A stretch of 64,000 nucleotides of DNA from Planococcus circulans (GCF_020023385.1 NZ_JAIQCL010000005.1:1-64000); one strand, 5' to 3'. Positions 37,467 to 46,784 are shown, counted from the stretch's first letter. Notes: generated from the letters alone by a model not told the origin. Made by a program: numbers and translations.

Positions 37467-38303
37467 TCACGCCCGGAAATTCCACTCAGCATTGGCGTAT
37501 TTTTTTTCTTCCAAAGCCTTGACATCTGCCAGTTGCTGCTCAGACAAATGATAAGCTTGCAGATCGATGGACAGCGCCTGCTCAAATCCGGACTTGAATG
37601 CCCGGACGCATTCTTCAGCTGTAGCGGGCTCCTCGCGCAGGGAGTTGATCGACACCGCTTTTTCAGGGATTTTTGCGCGCATCCGCTCTTTAGCCTGTTC
37701 GCTTGAAAATTTGAAAACCGATAGGAGCTTTTCAGCATCCAGATCTATCAGTATAGCACCATGCTGCAAAATGACACCTTTTTGGCGTGTCTGCGCACTG
37801 CCTGCGACTTTTTTTCCTTCGACGACCATTTCATACCAGCTTGGCGCATCAAAACAAACAGCTGATTTCGGTTTTTTCAGATCCGCCCGCTTCTCATCTG
37901 TATCCGGTACAGAGAAATAAGCATCCAGTCCCAAGTTCTTGAAGCCTTCCAATAAACCTTCACTTAATACACGATACGCTTCCGTAACCGTTTCCGGCAT
38001 ATCCGGGTAATCTTCACTGACGATGATGCTGTATGTAAGTTCATGCTCATGGAGAACCCCTCTGCCTCCTGTCGGCCGGCGGACAAATCCAAGGCCGAGC
38101 CGGTTGACGGCTTCCATGTCAATTTCCTTTTCCACTTTTTGAAAATAACCGATTGATAGGGCAGCAGGCTGCCAGCTGTAAAAGCGGATGACCGGCGGAA
38201 TCAATCCTTCACTGTGCCAGTTCAATAAGGCTTCATCAAGAGCCATATTGAACGAAGGGCTGCTCGCACCTGAATTTATAAAAACCCATTTTGGATATTT
38301 CAC
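37467..38303 (-). CDS. lipM: Octanoyltransferase LipM
   Basis: Moves octanoyl groups from acyl carrier protein to a protein lysine (GcvH in B. subtilis) at the start of lipoate assembly. The BPL/LplA fold carries [18 protein letters not shown] and the octanoyl-binding Cys in [13 protein letters not shown] (about residue 150), the position used by LipM, followed by [20 protein letters not shown]. 278 aa, the same length as the B. subtilis enzyme as I remember it. Its products are needed by the Bkd E2 and glycine cleavage H proteins. A short inverted repeat GATGGAAA/TTTCCATC follows the stop but lacks a T tract. Confidence 0.9.
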   Translation of the reverse strand: MKYPKWVFINSGASSPSFNMALDEALLNWHSEGLIPPVIRFYSWQPAALSIGYFQKVEKEIDMEAVNRLGLGFVRRPTGGRGVLHEHELTYSIIVSEDYPDMPETVTEAYRVLSEGLLEGFKNLGLDAYFSVPDTDEKRADLKKPKSAVCFDAPSWYEMVVEGKKVAGSAQTRQKGVILQHGAILIDLDAEKLLSVFKFSSEQAKERMRAKIPEKAVSINSLREEPATAEECVRAFKSGFEQALSIDLQAYHLSEQQLADVKALEEKKYANAEWNFRA

Positions 38304-38344
38304 AAGATCGCCTCCTATTTCCGCTAATTAGTGTAACATTGGCA

Positions 38345-38374
38345 TTGAATATCCGTCATCTCTTCTTTTATAAT
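38345..38374 (+). promoter_or_regulatory. Sigma-A promoter of the rhodanese-like gene
   Basis: TTGAAT (38345-38350), 18 bases, TATAAT (38369-38374), placed 28 bases before the start codon. Confidence 0.7.
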
Positions 38375-38402
38375 AAAAGAAGATGAGAAAGGGGCAAGAA
38401 CA

Positions 38403-38786
38403 TTGGAATTTCTGTACATCGCAATCGCCATACTGCTGGCAATCATCATTTACGCGGTAATTTCTTATTTCCGCATCAAAAAAGCGGTCACTAACCTGAC
38501 ACAGGAACAATTTATCGAAGGCTATCGCAAAGCCCAGTTGATCGACGTCCGTGAGCCGAAAGATTTTGCGGCTGGCCACATCCTGGGAGCACGAAATATT
38601 CCCCAATCGCAATTGCGTCAGCGCTATAAGGAAATCCGCTCGGACAAGCCGGTTTATTTATATGACCAGAACGGGGCACGCAGCGGCCGCGTCGCAATTT
38701 TCCTGAAGAAGAAAGGCTATAACCACTTGTTCCAATTGCAGGGCGGTTTCAAGCAATGGACCGGAAAAATCAAATCCAAAGCTTAA
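38403..38786 (+). CDS. Membrane-anchored rhodanese-like protein lacking the catalytic cysteine (YqhL)
   Basis: One N-terminal transmembrane helix (residues 3-22) and a rhodanese domain (about 35-122) with QLIDVREPKDFAAGHILGARNIP. The catalytic loop, normally Cys followed by four residues and Arg, reads YDQNGARSGR, with Asp in the cysteine position; the whole 127-residue protein has no cysteine. It is therefore not a sulfurtransferase and may bind a ligand or partner. The start is TTG at 38403 behind AAAGGGGCAAGAACA. One of the few plus-strand genes; it is divergent from lipM and has its own promoter and terminator. Confidence 0.88.
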   Translation: MEFLYIAIAILLAIIIYAVISYFRIKKAVTNLTQEQFIEGYRKAQLIDVREPKDFAAGHILGARNIPQSQLRQRYKEIRSDKPVYLYDQNGARSGRVAIFLKKKGYNHLFQLQGGFKQWTGKIKSKA

Positions 38787-38791
38787 ACTTC

Positions 38792-38825
38792 AAGAACTCT
38801 TCCAGAAATGGAAGGGTTCTTTTCT
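38792..38825 (+). terminator. Intrinsic terminator after the rhodanese-like gene
   Basis: AGAACTCTTCCA and TGGAAGGGTTCT arms around GAAA, followed by TTTTC. Confidence 0.85.
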
Positions 38826-39150
38826 ATCTCACTTTGATTGCGTTGAAGAAATCATGTGAAACCTTCCAAGCTTTTTCTTCGCGATAAAACGATACGGGAA
38901 ATGCTTCCTCATCATTTGGCCATCGGCACAGGCTCTGAACTCGCCCTAAACCCGTCCGCTGTCGTTTCTGACGGGTTCTGGACTATTGGGGAGACAACAA
39001 CTGCCCATCACCATTTAAACAGCTATCCGTTTGATTTGACGACAATTTCAGCCAGGCACAATGCACGGGAAAACCACAGGACGAAAGTCGACACACAAAA
39101 AAATAACCGGGACGCTCCAATTTGGCTCATCGGTTTTATTGCTGCACATA
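38826..39150. other. Gene-free interval between two convergent terminators
   Basis: No ribosome site plus coherent frame was found on either strand. The long plus-strand frame that starts here runs antisense through gcvPB and is a shadow. The only structure is an inverted repeat AACCCGTC/GACGGGTT at about 38949-38976 without a T tract. Confidence 0.6.
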
Positions 39151-39152
39151 AG

Positions 39153-39190
39153 AAAAAGGCGCGGAGGCTGAACAGCTTCCACGCCTTTTT
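39153..39190 (-). terminator. Intrinsic terminator after gcvPB
   Basis: AAAAAGGCG and CGCCTTTTT arms with a GGAAGCTG/CAGCCTCC inner stem; T residues follow on the minus strand. Confidence 0.9.
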
Positions 39191-39197
39191 AAAGATA

Positions 39198-40661
39198 TTA
39201 TTCGTCTTTATAGTAACGAAGCACGGGCTTGCGCGCAGCTTTCGTTTCGTCCAAACGGTTGATAACCGTGGTATGCGGTGCATTTTGGACGATTTCCGGA
39301 TTTTCTTCCACTTCTTTGGAAATCTGGATCATCGCATCGATGAAGGCATCCAACGTTTCTTTGGACTCAGTTTCCGTCGGTTCGATCATCATGCCTTCCT
39401 CCACATTCAATGGGAAGTAGATCGTTGGCGGATGGTAGCCGAAGTCAAGCAGGCGTTTTGCCATATCCAATGTACGGACACCCAATTTTTTCTGGCGTCG
39501 GCCGCTCAATACGAACTCATGCTTGCAATGGCGGTCGTACGGCAAATCGAAATGAGGCTGCAGTCTGCGCATCATATAGTTGGCATTCAATACTGCATAT
39601 TCCGTCACTGCCTTCAGGCCATCCGGCCCCATGGAACGGATATACGTATAGGCACGTACGTTGATGCCGAAGTTGCCGTAGAAAGGCTTGACGCGGCCGA
39701 TGGAATCCGGGCGGTCGTAGTCGAACGTATAGGCATCGTCTTTTTTCACCAATACCGGTTTCGGTAAATATGGAAGCAAGTCATTTTTCACGCCGACTGG
39801 GCCAGATCCAGGTCCGCCGCCGCCGTGAGGTCCAGTGAAGGTCTTATGCAAGTTCAAGTGAACCACATCAAAGCCCATGTCTCCCGGACGTGCTTTTGAC
39901 ATTACCGCGTTCAAGTTGGCGCCGTCATAATACAACTTGCCGCCGACCTCGTGAATGATGGCTGCCATTTCAAGGATCTGCTCTTCAAACAGGCCAAGCG
40001 TATTCGGATTTGTCAGCATCAATGCTGCCGTATCGTCTCCGACTACACGCTTCAGGTCTTCGAGATCTACAAGTCCCTGATCGCTTGACTTAACTGTCAC
40101 GGTTTCAAATCCAGCAACGGTCGCTGACGCCGGATTGGTGCCATGTGCCGAATCGGGAACGATAACTTTCGTTCGTTTCAAGTCGCCCCGCGCTTCATGG
40201 TAGGCACGGATCATCATCAATCCGGTCCATTCCCCGTGTGCACCCGCAGCTGGCTGCAGCGTGACTTCATCCATGCCGGTGATTTCTTTCAGATGCTCCT
40301 GCAGATCGAACATCAAAGCAAGAGCTCCTTGAACCGTTTTTTCATCCTGCAATGGATGGATGTTTGCGAATCCAGGGAAACGCGCAACGGTTTCGTTGAT
40401 TTTCGGATTGTATTTCATGGTGCAGGAGCCCAGTGGATAGAAACCTGAATCCACGCCGTGGTTACGGTTGGACAAGGCTGTGTAATGGCGCATAATGTCT
40501 AGTTCCGATACTTCAGGCAGTTCAGCTGCCTCCGTACGGATCAAATCAGCCGGCAAGAGCTCACTCAAGTCGACTTCCGGTACGTCAAGCGTCGGCAGGC
40601 TGTAGCCAACGCGGCCTTCTTTGGTCAATTCAAAAATTAGCGCTTGGTTGTCCTTATGCAT
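39198..40661 (-). CDS. gcvPB: Glycine dehydrogenase (decarboxylating) subunit 2
   Basis: C-terminal half of the split P protein of the glycine cleavage system, carrying the PLP lysine in [18 protein letters not shown]. 487 aa. The start at 40661 ([17 protein letters not shown]) is set by homology and overlaps the gcvPA stop by 8 bases; a longer frame inside gcvPA was rejected. P protein decarboxylates glycine and passes the aminomethyl group to lipoyl-GcvH, which is not encoded in this window. Confidence 0.95.
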   Translation of the reverse strand: MHKDNQALIFELTKEGRVGYSLPTLDVPEVDLSELLPADLIRTEAAELPEVSELDIMRHYTALSNRNHGVDSGFYPLGSCTMKYNPKINETVARFPGFANIHPLQDEKTVQGALALMFDLQEHLKEITGMDEVTLQPAAGAHGEWTGLMMIRAYHEARGDLKRTKVIVPDSAHGTNPASATVAGFETVTVKSSDQGLVDLEDLKRVVGDDTAALMLTNPNTLGLFEEQILEMAAIIHEVGGKLYYDGANLNAVMSKARPGDMGFDVVHLNLHKTFTGPHGGGGPGSGPVGVKNDLLPYLPKPVLVKKDDAYTFDYDRPDSIGRVKPFYGNFGINVRAYTYIRSMGPDGLKAVTEYAVLNANYMMRRLQPHFDLPYDRHCKHEFVLSGRRQKKLGVRTLDMAKRLLDFGYHPPTIYFPLNVEEGMMIEPTETESKETLDAFIDAMIQISKEVEENPEIVQNAPHTTVINRLDETKAARKPVLRYYKDE

Positions 40662-42021
40662 GAGTAGCCCCCACTTCCTGCACTTTTGCAGCAACTTCCT
40701 GCACAAATGCATCGATTTCTTCTTTTGTCCGCTGTTCAGTGACTGCAACCAGCATATGGCCAGTAAACTCTTCATAGCTCAATCCAAGATCATAGCCGCC
40801 GATCATGTCGCTTTCAAACAAGCGGTCGTTTAACTGTTTGACAGGCTCTTTTGTTTTCACGACGATTTCATTGAAGTGGGCACCTTCAAACGCAATTTCA
40901 AGACCCGCTTTCTTCAATTGCTGCTTCATATAATGGGTTTTCACGATATTTTGTTTGGCGATTTCCTGTGTGCCGACTTTGCCGAGTGCCGTCATGGCAA
41001 CCGATGCAGCCAATGCATTCAAGGCTTGGTTCGAGCAGATATTAGACGTCGCTTTGTCGCGGCGGATGTGCTGTTCACGCGCCTGCAGGGTCAACACAAA
41101 TCCACGGCGGCCTTCTTCATCCGTCGTTTCGCCGACCAAACGGCCCGGTACTTTGCGCATCAATTTTTTTGTGACGGCGAAATAACCGCAATGAGGCCCG
41201 CCGAATGCTTCCGGAATACCGAAAGGCTGTGCATCGCCCACTGTGATATCTGCTCCGAGTTGGCCAGGAGCAGTCAATGCGCCTAGCGCCAACGGATTGG
41301 AAGAAACGGACAATAACGCGCCGGCTTCATGGACGATCGGTTCGATTTCCTTCAGGTTTTCAACCTGTCCGAAGAAGTTCGGGTATTGGATCATCACGGT
41401 TGCGACGTTTTCATCGATCATCTCTTTTAATGCATCCAGGTCGGTATGGCCGTCCTTCAATGGAATTTCCACAACCTCGATCGACTGGCCAAGTGCATAG
41501 CTGCGGACAACAGCACGCGACTCCGGATGGACTGCATTCGATACCAGAATTTTTTTGCGTTTCGTGTGTCCCGCAGCGAGCATTCCAGCTTCGGCGAGTG
41601 CCGTTCCACCGTCATACATGGAAGAGTTGGCGATATCCATGCCCGTCAATTCACTGATCATCGTCTGGAATTCGAAAATAGCCTGCAACTCACCCTGAGA
41701 GATCTCAGGCTGGTAAGGCGTATAAGCTGTATAGAATTCAGAACGCGAAATCACATGATCCACGATGATCGGCTTGTAATGGTCGTAGACGCCAGCTCCC
41801 AGGAAAGAAGCGTAACGGTTGGTGTCGGCATTTTTTGCCGCGAGTTGAGCCAATTCCTTTGTCAATGAAGACTCTGATTTGGCTGCTTTGATATTATATT
41901 CGCCTTTAAAACGAACTTTTTCCGGGATATCCGAAAACAATTCATCGATGGATTCGATGCCGATCGTTTCCAGCATTTCTTTTTCGTCTTGAGAAGTCAT
42001 TGGTAAATAGCGATGTTTCAT
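40654..42021 (-). CDS. gcvPA: Glycine dehydrogenase (decarboxylating) subunit 1
   Basis: N-terminal half of the split P protein, partner of GcvPB. Typical stretches are [17 protein letters not shown] at the start and [33 protein letters not shown] in the body. 455 aa from ATG at 42021, chosen behind AAAAGGGG; a start seven codons upstream would enter the gap after gcvT. It is the middle gene of gcvT-gcvPA-gcvPB under the upstream riboswitch. Confidence 0.95.
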   Translation of the reverse strand: MKHRYLPMTSQDEKEMLETIGIESIDELFSDIPEKVRFKGEYNIKAAKSESSLTKELAQLAAKNADTNRYASFLGAGVYDHYKPIIVDHVISRSEFYTAYTPYQPEISQGELQAIFEFQTMISELTGMDIANSSMYDGGTALAEAGMLAAGHTKRKKILVSNAVHPESRAVVRSYALGQSIEVVEIPLKDGHTDLDALKEMIDENVATVMIQYPNFFGQVENLKEIEPIVHEAGALLSVSSNPLALGALTAPGQLGADITVGDAQPFGIPEAFGGPHCGYFAVTKKLMRKVPGRLVGETTDEEGRRGFVLTLQAREQHIRRDKATSNICSNQALNALAASVAMTALGKVGTQEIAKQNIVKTHYMKQQLKKAGLEIAFEGAHFNEIVVKTKEPVKQLNDRLFESDMIGGYDLGLSYEEFTGHMLVAVTEQRTKEEIDAFVQEVAAKVQEVGATHA

Positions 42022-42048
42022 CGAGTGCTGTCCCCTTTTCAAGTTAGA

Positions 42049-43149
42049 TTAGTTGGATCGTTTGTAAAATGGTGTTTCCACTGTCTTCGCTTTTAATCGT
42101 TTGTTGCGAATTTCAACTTCCAGTTCGATTCCCACTTCAGCCCATTCACTTGAAACCAAAGCCAGCCCGATGTTTTTTTTCAAGGTCGGCGATTGAGTGC
42201 CTGTAGTCACTTCTCCGATTTTTTTGTCTCCTGCGTAAACCGCATAACCATGGCGTGGAATGCCTTTGTCGATCATTTCAATGCCCACCAATTTACGCGG
42301 GACTCCTGCTTCTTTTTGCTCGGCCAATGCTTGTTTGCCGATGAAATCCTGTTCTTTCTTCAATTTCACCACAAAGTTGATGCCGGCTTCAAGAGGTGTA
42401 ATGTCTTTCGACAATTCTTGGCCGTATAAAGCAAGGCACGCTTCAAAACGCAAGGTATCACGGGCGCCAAGACCTACCGGCACAACACCTTCCGGCTGTC
42501 CTTCAGACAGGATGTTTTCCCATAGAACGGCCAGTGCTTCAGGTGCTGCATAAATTTCAAAGCCATTTTCCCCGGTATAGCCGGTCCGGGATAAAATGAC
42601 CTGTTGTCCAGCCACTTCCACATCCTGTTTAAAGCGGAAAGGTTTGATTGCCGAAAGGTCTTCCTCTGTCAGGCGCTGAAGCACCGCTTCAGCCAAAGGA
42701 CCCTGCAATGCCAATAAACCGTAGCGTTCAGAAGCGTTGTCCAATGCCACGTCGCCTGTTTTGGCCTGTTCCATCCAAGCGAAATCCTTTTCGATATTGG
42801 ACGCGTTAACGACTAATAGATAATGCTCGTCGGCCAACTTGTAAACCAATAGATCGTCCACGGTACCGCCATCTTCGTAGCACATCGCTGTGTACTGCGC
42901 CTGGCCATCCTGGATTTTGGACACATCATTGGTTACGAGATGCTGGAGATAGTCTAAACTGTCTGCTCCTGTTACGAAGATCTCACCCATATGCGATACA
43001 TCAAAAAGTCCTGCTTTTGTTCTGACCGCTTCATGTTCTTCTTTGATGCTCGAAAATTGCACAGGCAGTTCCCAACCACCAAAATCAATTGTTTTGCCAC
43101 CATATTTCGAATACATTTCAAACAGAGGTGTACGCTTTAACTGTGCCAA
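42049..43149 (-). CDS. gcvT: Aminomethyltransferase (T protein) of the glycine cleavage system
   Basis: Transfers the methylene group from aminomethyl-lipoyl GcvH to tetrahydrofolate, releasing ammonia. The start [19 protein letters not shown] and stretches [36 protein letters not shown] and [11 protein letters not shown] are characteristic. 366 aa, RBS GAGGAGGAAAATC. First gene after the glycine riboswitch; its product feeds one-carbon units to the folate enzymes FolD and the cyclo-ligase in this window. Confidence 0.96.
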   Translation of the reverse strand: MAQLKRTPLFEMYSKYGGKTIDFGGWELPVQFSSIKEEHEAVRTKAGLFDVSHMGEIFVTGADSLDYLQHLVTNDVSKIQDGQAQYTAMCYEDGGTVDDLLVYKLADEHYLLVVNASNIEKDFAWMEQAKTGDVALDNASERYGLLALQGPLAEAVLQRLTEEDLSAIKPFRFKQDVEVAGQQVILSRTGYTGENGFEIYAAPEALAVLWENILSEGQPEGVVPVGLGARDTLRFEACLALYGQELSKDITPLEAGINFVVKLKKEQDFIGKQALAEQKEAGVPRKLVGIEMIDKGIPRHGYAVYAGDKKIGEVTTGTQSPTLKKNIGLALVSSEWAEVGIELEVEIRNKRLKAKTVETPFYKRSN

Positions 43150-43209
43150 TGATTTTCCTCCTCATTTTTCAAAACCCTTCCGGCCAGCTTCACTACGAGC
43201 CTGGACACG

Positions 43210-43251
43210 AAAAAAGGACAGAGATTTCCCTTTAAAGGGAAATCTCTGTCC
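43210..43251 (-). terminator. Expression-platform terminator of the glycine riboswitch
   Basis: GGACAGAGATTTCCC and GGGAAATCTCTGTCC form a perfect 15-bp stem over a TTTAAA-type loop and end in TTTTTT on the minus strand. Its 5' arm is the conserved GGACAGAG end of aptamer 2, so folding of the aptamer and the terminator exclude each other. Confidence 0.92.
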
Positions 43252-43403
43252 TGGAACCTGAAAGTTTACCATAATGGCTTTCCTCGTTGGTAGCTGACAT
43301 GCAGCATTCTCCAGAGATGCGTCCTGTACGAGTCTTTTTGCCTGAGAGATTCATAACTTCTGTTACTTGCTCCTTCGGCGACGCATGTGCGTTCTCTCCC
43401 CAT
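43244..43403 (-). promoter_or_regulatory. Tandem glycine riboswitch (gcvT RNA motif)
   Basis: On the minus strand aptamer 1 shows GGAGAG, CGCCGAAGGAGCAAGT and ATCTCTCAGGCAAAAAGAC, then CTCTGGAGA; aptamer 2 shows ACCAACGAGGAAAGCC, GTAAACTTTCAGGTTCCAGG and ends in GGACAGAG. This is the two-aptamer arrangement of gcvT leaders. Glycine binding should keep the aptamer-2 P1 strand away from the terminator and switch gcvT-gcvPA-gcvPB on. Confidence 0.95.
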
Positions 43404-43520
43404 ACAATCATCCGCCCAAATCAAAATTGATTGGTCCAAACCGTTATACAGAATAGTATAACTTTGAATATATCCTAACATTGAAAGAGAGAAAGCGCAA
43501 ACTTTTTTCTTTAGAAGGCC

Positions 43521-43566
43521 AAAAGGCGAATGATTTGATTTATTGAAATCAAATCATTCGCCTTTT
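43521..43566 (-). terminator. Terminator after aroK
   Basis: Arms of about 20 bases (AAAAGGCGAATGATTTGATT and its complement) form an almost perfect long hairpin; the aroK stop codon lies at its base and TTTT follows on the minus strand. Confidence 0.85.
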
Positions 43567-44066
43567 AAACGTTTTACTTGAAAAGCAGCGTATTGTGTAA
43601 TCTGGCGCAAGGTCCGGTATTCTGTCCGGATGGTGATATGCGCAGTTTGTTTATAATCCCGGTAGCGCGCTTTATGCAACGCTTCGATTTCGTCACGAGT
43701 GGATTGGCGGACAATCGGACGATTCGGATCCCGGTGAATCCGTCGCCAGATTTCGCGGAACGGCGCATCCAAAAATAACACCAAACCCGTATTCCTCATG
43801 ATTTTCTGGTTTTCTTTCCGCATGGTGACGCCGCCGCCCGTGGAGATGATGCAATAATCGTTTTTAAAATTTTGCAAAAACTGCGTTTCCAGTTCCCGAA
43901 AATATTCTTCGCCATGCTGCTCGAAAATTTCCGGAATCGTTTTCCCTGTCTGTCGGACGATTTCTTTGTCCATATCGTAGAAGGGCAGTTTTAACAGGAA
44001 GCTCAGCCTCCTGCCGACCGCGCTTTTCCCGCAGCCCATGAATCCAATCAAATATATTCTGTTCAT
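43554..44066 (-). CDS. aroK: Shikimate kinase
   Basis: Phosphorylates shikimate with ATP. P-loop IGFMGCGKSAVG at residues 6-17, DMDKEI with the Mg-binding Asp, STGGGVTMR for shikimate binding, and the lid RDPNRPIVRQ. 170 aa from ATG 44066, preceded by GGGTGGGTAGG; the frame is open to 44114 within comGG but that extension is unlike the family. It lies at the end of the comG operon, as in other Bacillales. Confidence 0.93.
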   Translation of the reverse strand: MNRIYLIGFMGCGKSAVGRRLSFLLKLPFYDMDKEIVRQTGKTIPEIFEQHGEEYFRELETQFLQNFKNDYCIISTGGGVTMRKENQKIMRNTGLVLFLDAPFREIWRRIHRDPNRPIVRQSTRDEIEALHKARYRDYKQTAHITIRTEYRTLRQITQYAAFQVKRLKGE

Positions 44067-44088
44067 CCTACCCACCCGATACTTACCT

Positions 44089-44292
44089 CTACTCAGGTAT
44101 TTTTTTTTGCTCATTTTCCATTAGTAGTTGTATCGTAGCATGTCTATGCATATTTTCCAAACCATCATACGTTTTATATTGGATGGAATAGAGCATCAGG
44201 GTGTGGGATAACAGCATCAGGGCCGACAGGAAAAAGACGACTGCTATGGGATAGACGGCACCTTTCTCGTTATTGAGGCTGCGTAAAAACAT
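44089..44292 (-). CDS. comGG: ComGG-like competence protein, short
   Basis: Last gene of the comG operon, assigned by position. The 67-residue chain starts MFLRSLNNEKGAVYPIAVVFF with an N-terminal hydrophobic helix (about residues 12-34) like a prepilin, then a polar helix. ComGG proteins are commonly about 120 aa, so this one is short; no frameshift remnant is evident downstream because aroK begins there. It overlaps comGF by 23 bases. Confidence 0.6.
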   Translation of the reverse strand: MFLRSLNNEKGAVYPIAVVFFLSALMLLSHTLMLYSIQYKTYDGLENMHRHATIQLLMENEQKKIPE

Positions 44293-44710
44293 ACTCCGCC
44301 TCTTCCAGACTGCCTGTGGTGAACTCAGTACGGACCTTCAGCGTATTCCCATCCAATGAGAAATGGCAGGACCGTACACGGGTCAACATGACTTCGTGGC
44401 CTTTTCTCTCTTTTTGTTTGCGGATCATATTGGTATACAGTTCAATGTCAAACTCCTCCTCCATCTGGACAACACGGATTCCGCTTCCTCCATCGATGAT
44501 TTCAAGTGAATCGCTGTTGTTCACGTAACTTTGCAGATCGACCGCGAACAATTGCCACTCCACCCGGTGCGGATCCAGGTCTTCCGTAAAACTGAGCGCG
44601 AAACTGTAGAACAACACGATCAGCGGCAGCACCGTCAGCAGCACCAGCATATCGAATATCGACGTGATAAATGAAAAGCCTTTGTCGTCCAACCGGTTTA
44701 TTCGGCGCAT
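44270..44710 (-). CDS. comGF: Competence pseudopilin ComGF
   Basis: Minor pseudopilin-type protein of the DNA-uptake pilus. The N-terminus MRRINRLDDKGFSFITSIFDMLVLLTVLPLI has the prepilin-like KGFSFI site followed by a hydrophobic helix, and the rest is the polar ComGF domain with a C-terminal FSLDGNTLKVRTEF. 146 aa from ATG 44710; upstream frame sequence overlaps comGE and was excluded. It overlaps both neighbours. Confidence 0.8.
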   Translation of the reverse strand: MRRINRLDDKGFSFITSIFDMLVLLTVLPLIVLFYSFALSFTEDLDPHRVEWQLFAVDLQSYVNNSDSLEIIDGGSGIRVVQMEEEFDIELYTNMIRKQKERKGHEVMLTRVRSCHFSLDGNTLKVRTEFTTGSLEEAEYVFTQPQ

Positions 44711-44994
44711 AGCCGCTCCCGTTGCCCTTTGTAATCTGCATAATCGACACAAAGCTCACCAGCCATCACCCAGCTGTAGACGATGCCGTTGACGGTCCGC
44801 TGTCCATTTGATGCACCAGTCGAATTTATCTCCCTGGCCGCTTCATGCAAAGTTTCAAATGCGCTGACGCGTTCTTTTTTCTCTTGCAGGCTCTGCTGCA
44901 TGCTGAGCATAATCGGAAGCAAACTGCCGAAAATGATGAAAACCATGAACAGGCTGACCATGGTTTCTGCCCAGGAAATTCCTTTGTCATTCAG
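44698..44994 (-). CDS. comGE: Competence pseudopilin ComGE, probable non-standard CTG start
   Basis: Assigned by position and by the prepilin helix. The first ATG (44961) would start inside the helix and lose the prepilin peptidase site. Reading upstream in frame gives LNDKGISWAETMVSLFMVF, with KG-ISWAE as a proper cleavage site and Glu5. No ATG, GTG or TTG occurs between that site and the in-frame stop upstream; CTG at 44994, behind GGGAGAGTGG, is the best candidate. 98 aa. It overlaps comGD by 8 bases. A sequencing error or reinitiation is possible. Confidence 0.65.
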   Translation of the reverse strand: MNDKGISWAETMVSLFMVFIIFGSLLPIMLSMQQSLQEKKERVSAFETLHEAAREINSTGASNGQRTVNGIVYSWVMAGELCVDYADYKGQRERLCAE

Positions 44995-45421
44995 AAAAAA
45001 CCACTCTCCCTCTCCCGAGATGGACGACTACTGTCTTTTCTCCGCTGTTCGTCGCAAAACGGAAAGTTCCGGACTGGACGACTGAACCGTTTGAATTGAA
45101 ATAGATTTCGTTGAGGTTGCTGGTCTTCTTTAACGTCACAGTAGCGGGAAGTTTTCTGGATACAGCAACTGATTGCAGATCTGTGAATATTTCGTAGCTT
45201 CCTTTAGGTTCCCTGAAAATGATTTTTGCGGTCTGTTTTGAAGCGTAGCTCTGGCTCTGTGCGAAATAGACATCCTGCTGCAGGACCTCAAAAAAACGCT
45301 GTTCTTCTTTTTGGACCATTCGGTTTTGATAACCCGGAATCGAGATTGCGACAATTGCCATCAGCACAGCGAGCACCAGCAGCATCTCCAACAGCGTGAA
45401 GCCCTGTTCTTTTAGGATGAT
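44987..45421 (-). CDS. comGD: Competence pseudopilin ComGD, probable non-standard ATC start
   Basis: Minor pseudopilin. The prepilin site EQGFTLLEMLLVLAVL is complete at DNA level but lies upstream of the first usual start codon (TTG 45391, inside the site). In frame upstream are only ATC, CTA, TAC, AAA codons back to a stop at 45443-45445; ATC at 45421 would give MILKEQGFTLLE, a typical ComGD N-terminus. The C-terminal part has the ComGD pattern (YFAQSQSYASKQTAKIIF). 144 aa from that start. Coupled translation from comGC, whose stop overlaps, may allow the weak start. Confidence 0.65.
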   Translation of the reverse strand: MILKEQGFTLLEMLLVLAVLMAIVAISIPGYQNRMVQKEEQRFFEVLQQDVYFAQSQSYASKQTAKIIFREPKGSYEIFTDLQSVAVSRKLPATVTLKKTSNLNEIYFNSNGSVVQSGTFRFATNSGEKTVVVHLGRGRVVFSE

Positions 45422-45729
45422 TTTGTAGATGTCACCACTCCATCAACCGAAATATTCACAACATCACCGTTCGGGCAATCTGTTTCCCCTGTTTTCAAAT
45501 ACCCTTCCGAAACCAGATCTGTTAAAGTCGGAACCACTTTCAGATCCATCCGGTAGGACTCGACCTGCCCCTGGACCATCTGGACAAATGCTTTGCAACC
45601 TTTTTCATCAACTGCCGATGATTGTTTCGTGACGTTCGGAATTGCAATTGCAATCAGTACAGTGATGATCAGCATAACAATCAACATTTCAATTAACGTA
45701 AATCCTTTTTGGTTTTTTAATAAGCGCAT
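45412..45729 (-). CDS. comGC: Major competence pseudopilin ComGC
   Basis: Main subunit of the transformation pseudopilus. Short leader MRLLKNQ, prepilin peptidase site KGFTLIEMLIVM with Glu5, a single long hydrophobic helix and a small C-terminal domain with two cysteines (Cys in EKGCKAFVQ and ETDCPNG) able to form a disulfide. 105 aa from ATG 45729 behind AGGAGGAAGAAT. It follows comGB by 11 bases. Confidence 0.93.
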   Translation of the reverse strand: MRLLKNQKGFTLIEMLIVMLIITVLIAIAIPNVTKQSSAVDEKGCKAFVQMVQGQVESYRMDLKVVPTLTDLVSEGYLKTGETDCPNGDVVNISVDGVVTSTKSS

Positions 45730-45740
45730 ATTCTTCCTCC

Positions 45741-46784
45741 TCAAATGGTATGGACCAGGTTATACATCGGCATCAGAATCGCCAGATAGGCGCCTACGAT
45801 ACAGACGGCAATCATAATAAAAAAGCTCGGTTGGATAATACGCAGCAAGGCTTGCGTCTGTTGCTCGATCCGCTCCATCAGCACTTCGCTGTATAGAATC
45901 AATTCTTTCCCCAAATAGCCCGTCATTTCACCATGCTGGACAAAAGCGGGCATATCTCTGGACACAAATGAAAAATGCGCAAGTGATGTGGAGAATGTCT
46001 GACCCATCATCAATTCTTCATGAGATAGCCGTGTCATGAACTGGATGATTTTATGATAGTTTTGACGCTGCAGCAGGTCGAGCGACTCCTGCATGGAAAT
46101 GCCGCTATGCAGCAAAGTCCCAAGTTCACGCGCCAGCAAATGCGACCAGTACAGCTTCATGAAGCTTCGAAGGACTGGGATGGCAAGCAGCCAGTCGATT
46201 TGTTTTTGAATCGCCTGCCGCTTCAAAAGCATCCTGAAGGCAGATACCGAAATGGCCACGGCCGCAAAAATCCCAATGAAAAAGTCAGGCAGACTCAGCA
46301 AATAGGCCGGAACGCCGGAACCTTCCTCTCCTGATTGAAGCGACTCCATCATCTCGGTTAGATTCGGCACATAGCTGGTCCGGAAAAACAGGAACAGCAC
46401 AGAAGTGAAAATCAGCAGGGATACCGGATAGATTAAAATGTTCTTCAACTTTTTCTGCACCTGTTCGGTTCGCGCAAAACTTTTTGCAATGCTGTCTATC
46501 GATTCCGGCAAGCGCCCATGGTATTCCGCAATTTCAACCGGAAATAGCACATGGTCTTTAAATCCTAAGAATTTCAGGATTTCTGCCGCATTGCCTCCGC
46601 CTTTTAAGATATCGGTAATGCCATCCAAAGTTTCCTGCAGCTTTGTGGTATGCATCGGCAGCAACAGGCTGAGCGCTACCGGCAGCAGGTAGCCTTCTTT
46701 CATCAGGACAGCCAGACGTGTCAGGAATTGCTCGCGGTCACGAAGACGGATCTTGTCTGAGTGCATAGGAAGCTTGAATCGCAC
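45741..46784 (-). CDS. comGB: Competence membrane protein ComGB
   Basis: Polytopic platform protein of the competence pilus (GspF/PilC family). Two repeats of the T2SS-F domain can be seen, with hydrophobic segments near residues 130-150, 175-195 and 318-340 and the family motif around LARELGTLLHSGISMQESLDLLQ. The start is GTG 46784 behind AAGGGGTGAAGATCG; ATG 46766 is possible. 347 aa. It overlaps the comGA end by 47 bases. Confidence 0.92.
   Translation of the reverse strand: MRFKLPMHSDKIRLRDREQFLTRLAVLMKEGYLLPVALSLLLPMHTTKLQETLDGITDILKGGGNAAEILKFLGFKDHVLFPVEIAEYHGRLPESIDSIAKSFARTEQVQKKLKNILIYPVSLLIFTSVLFLFFRTSYVPNLTEMMESLQSGEEGSGVPAYLLSLPDFFIGIFAAVAISVSAFRMLLKRQAIQKQIDWLLAIPVLRSFMKLYWSHLLARELGTLLHSGISMQESLDLLQRQNYHKIIQFMTRLSHEELMMGQTFSTSLAHFSFVSRDMPAFVQHGEMTGYLGKELILYSEVLMERIEQQTQALLRIIQPSFFIMIAVCIVGAYLAILMPMYNLVHTI

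Noticed and set aside
38856..39767. 303-residue plus-strand frame
   Set aside because: Mostly antisense to gcvPB, no ribosome site, composition of a shadow frame.
43266..43481. 71-residue minus-strand frame
   Set aside because: Coincides with the tandem glycine riboswitch; structure and conserved aptamer motifs explain the sequence.
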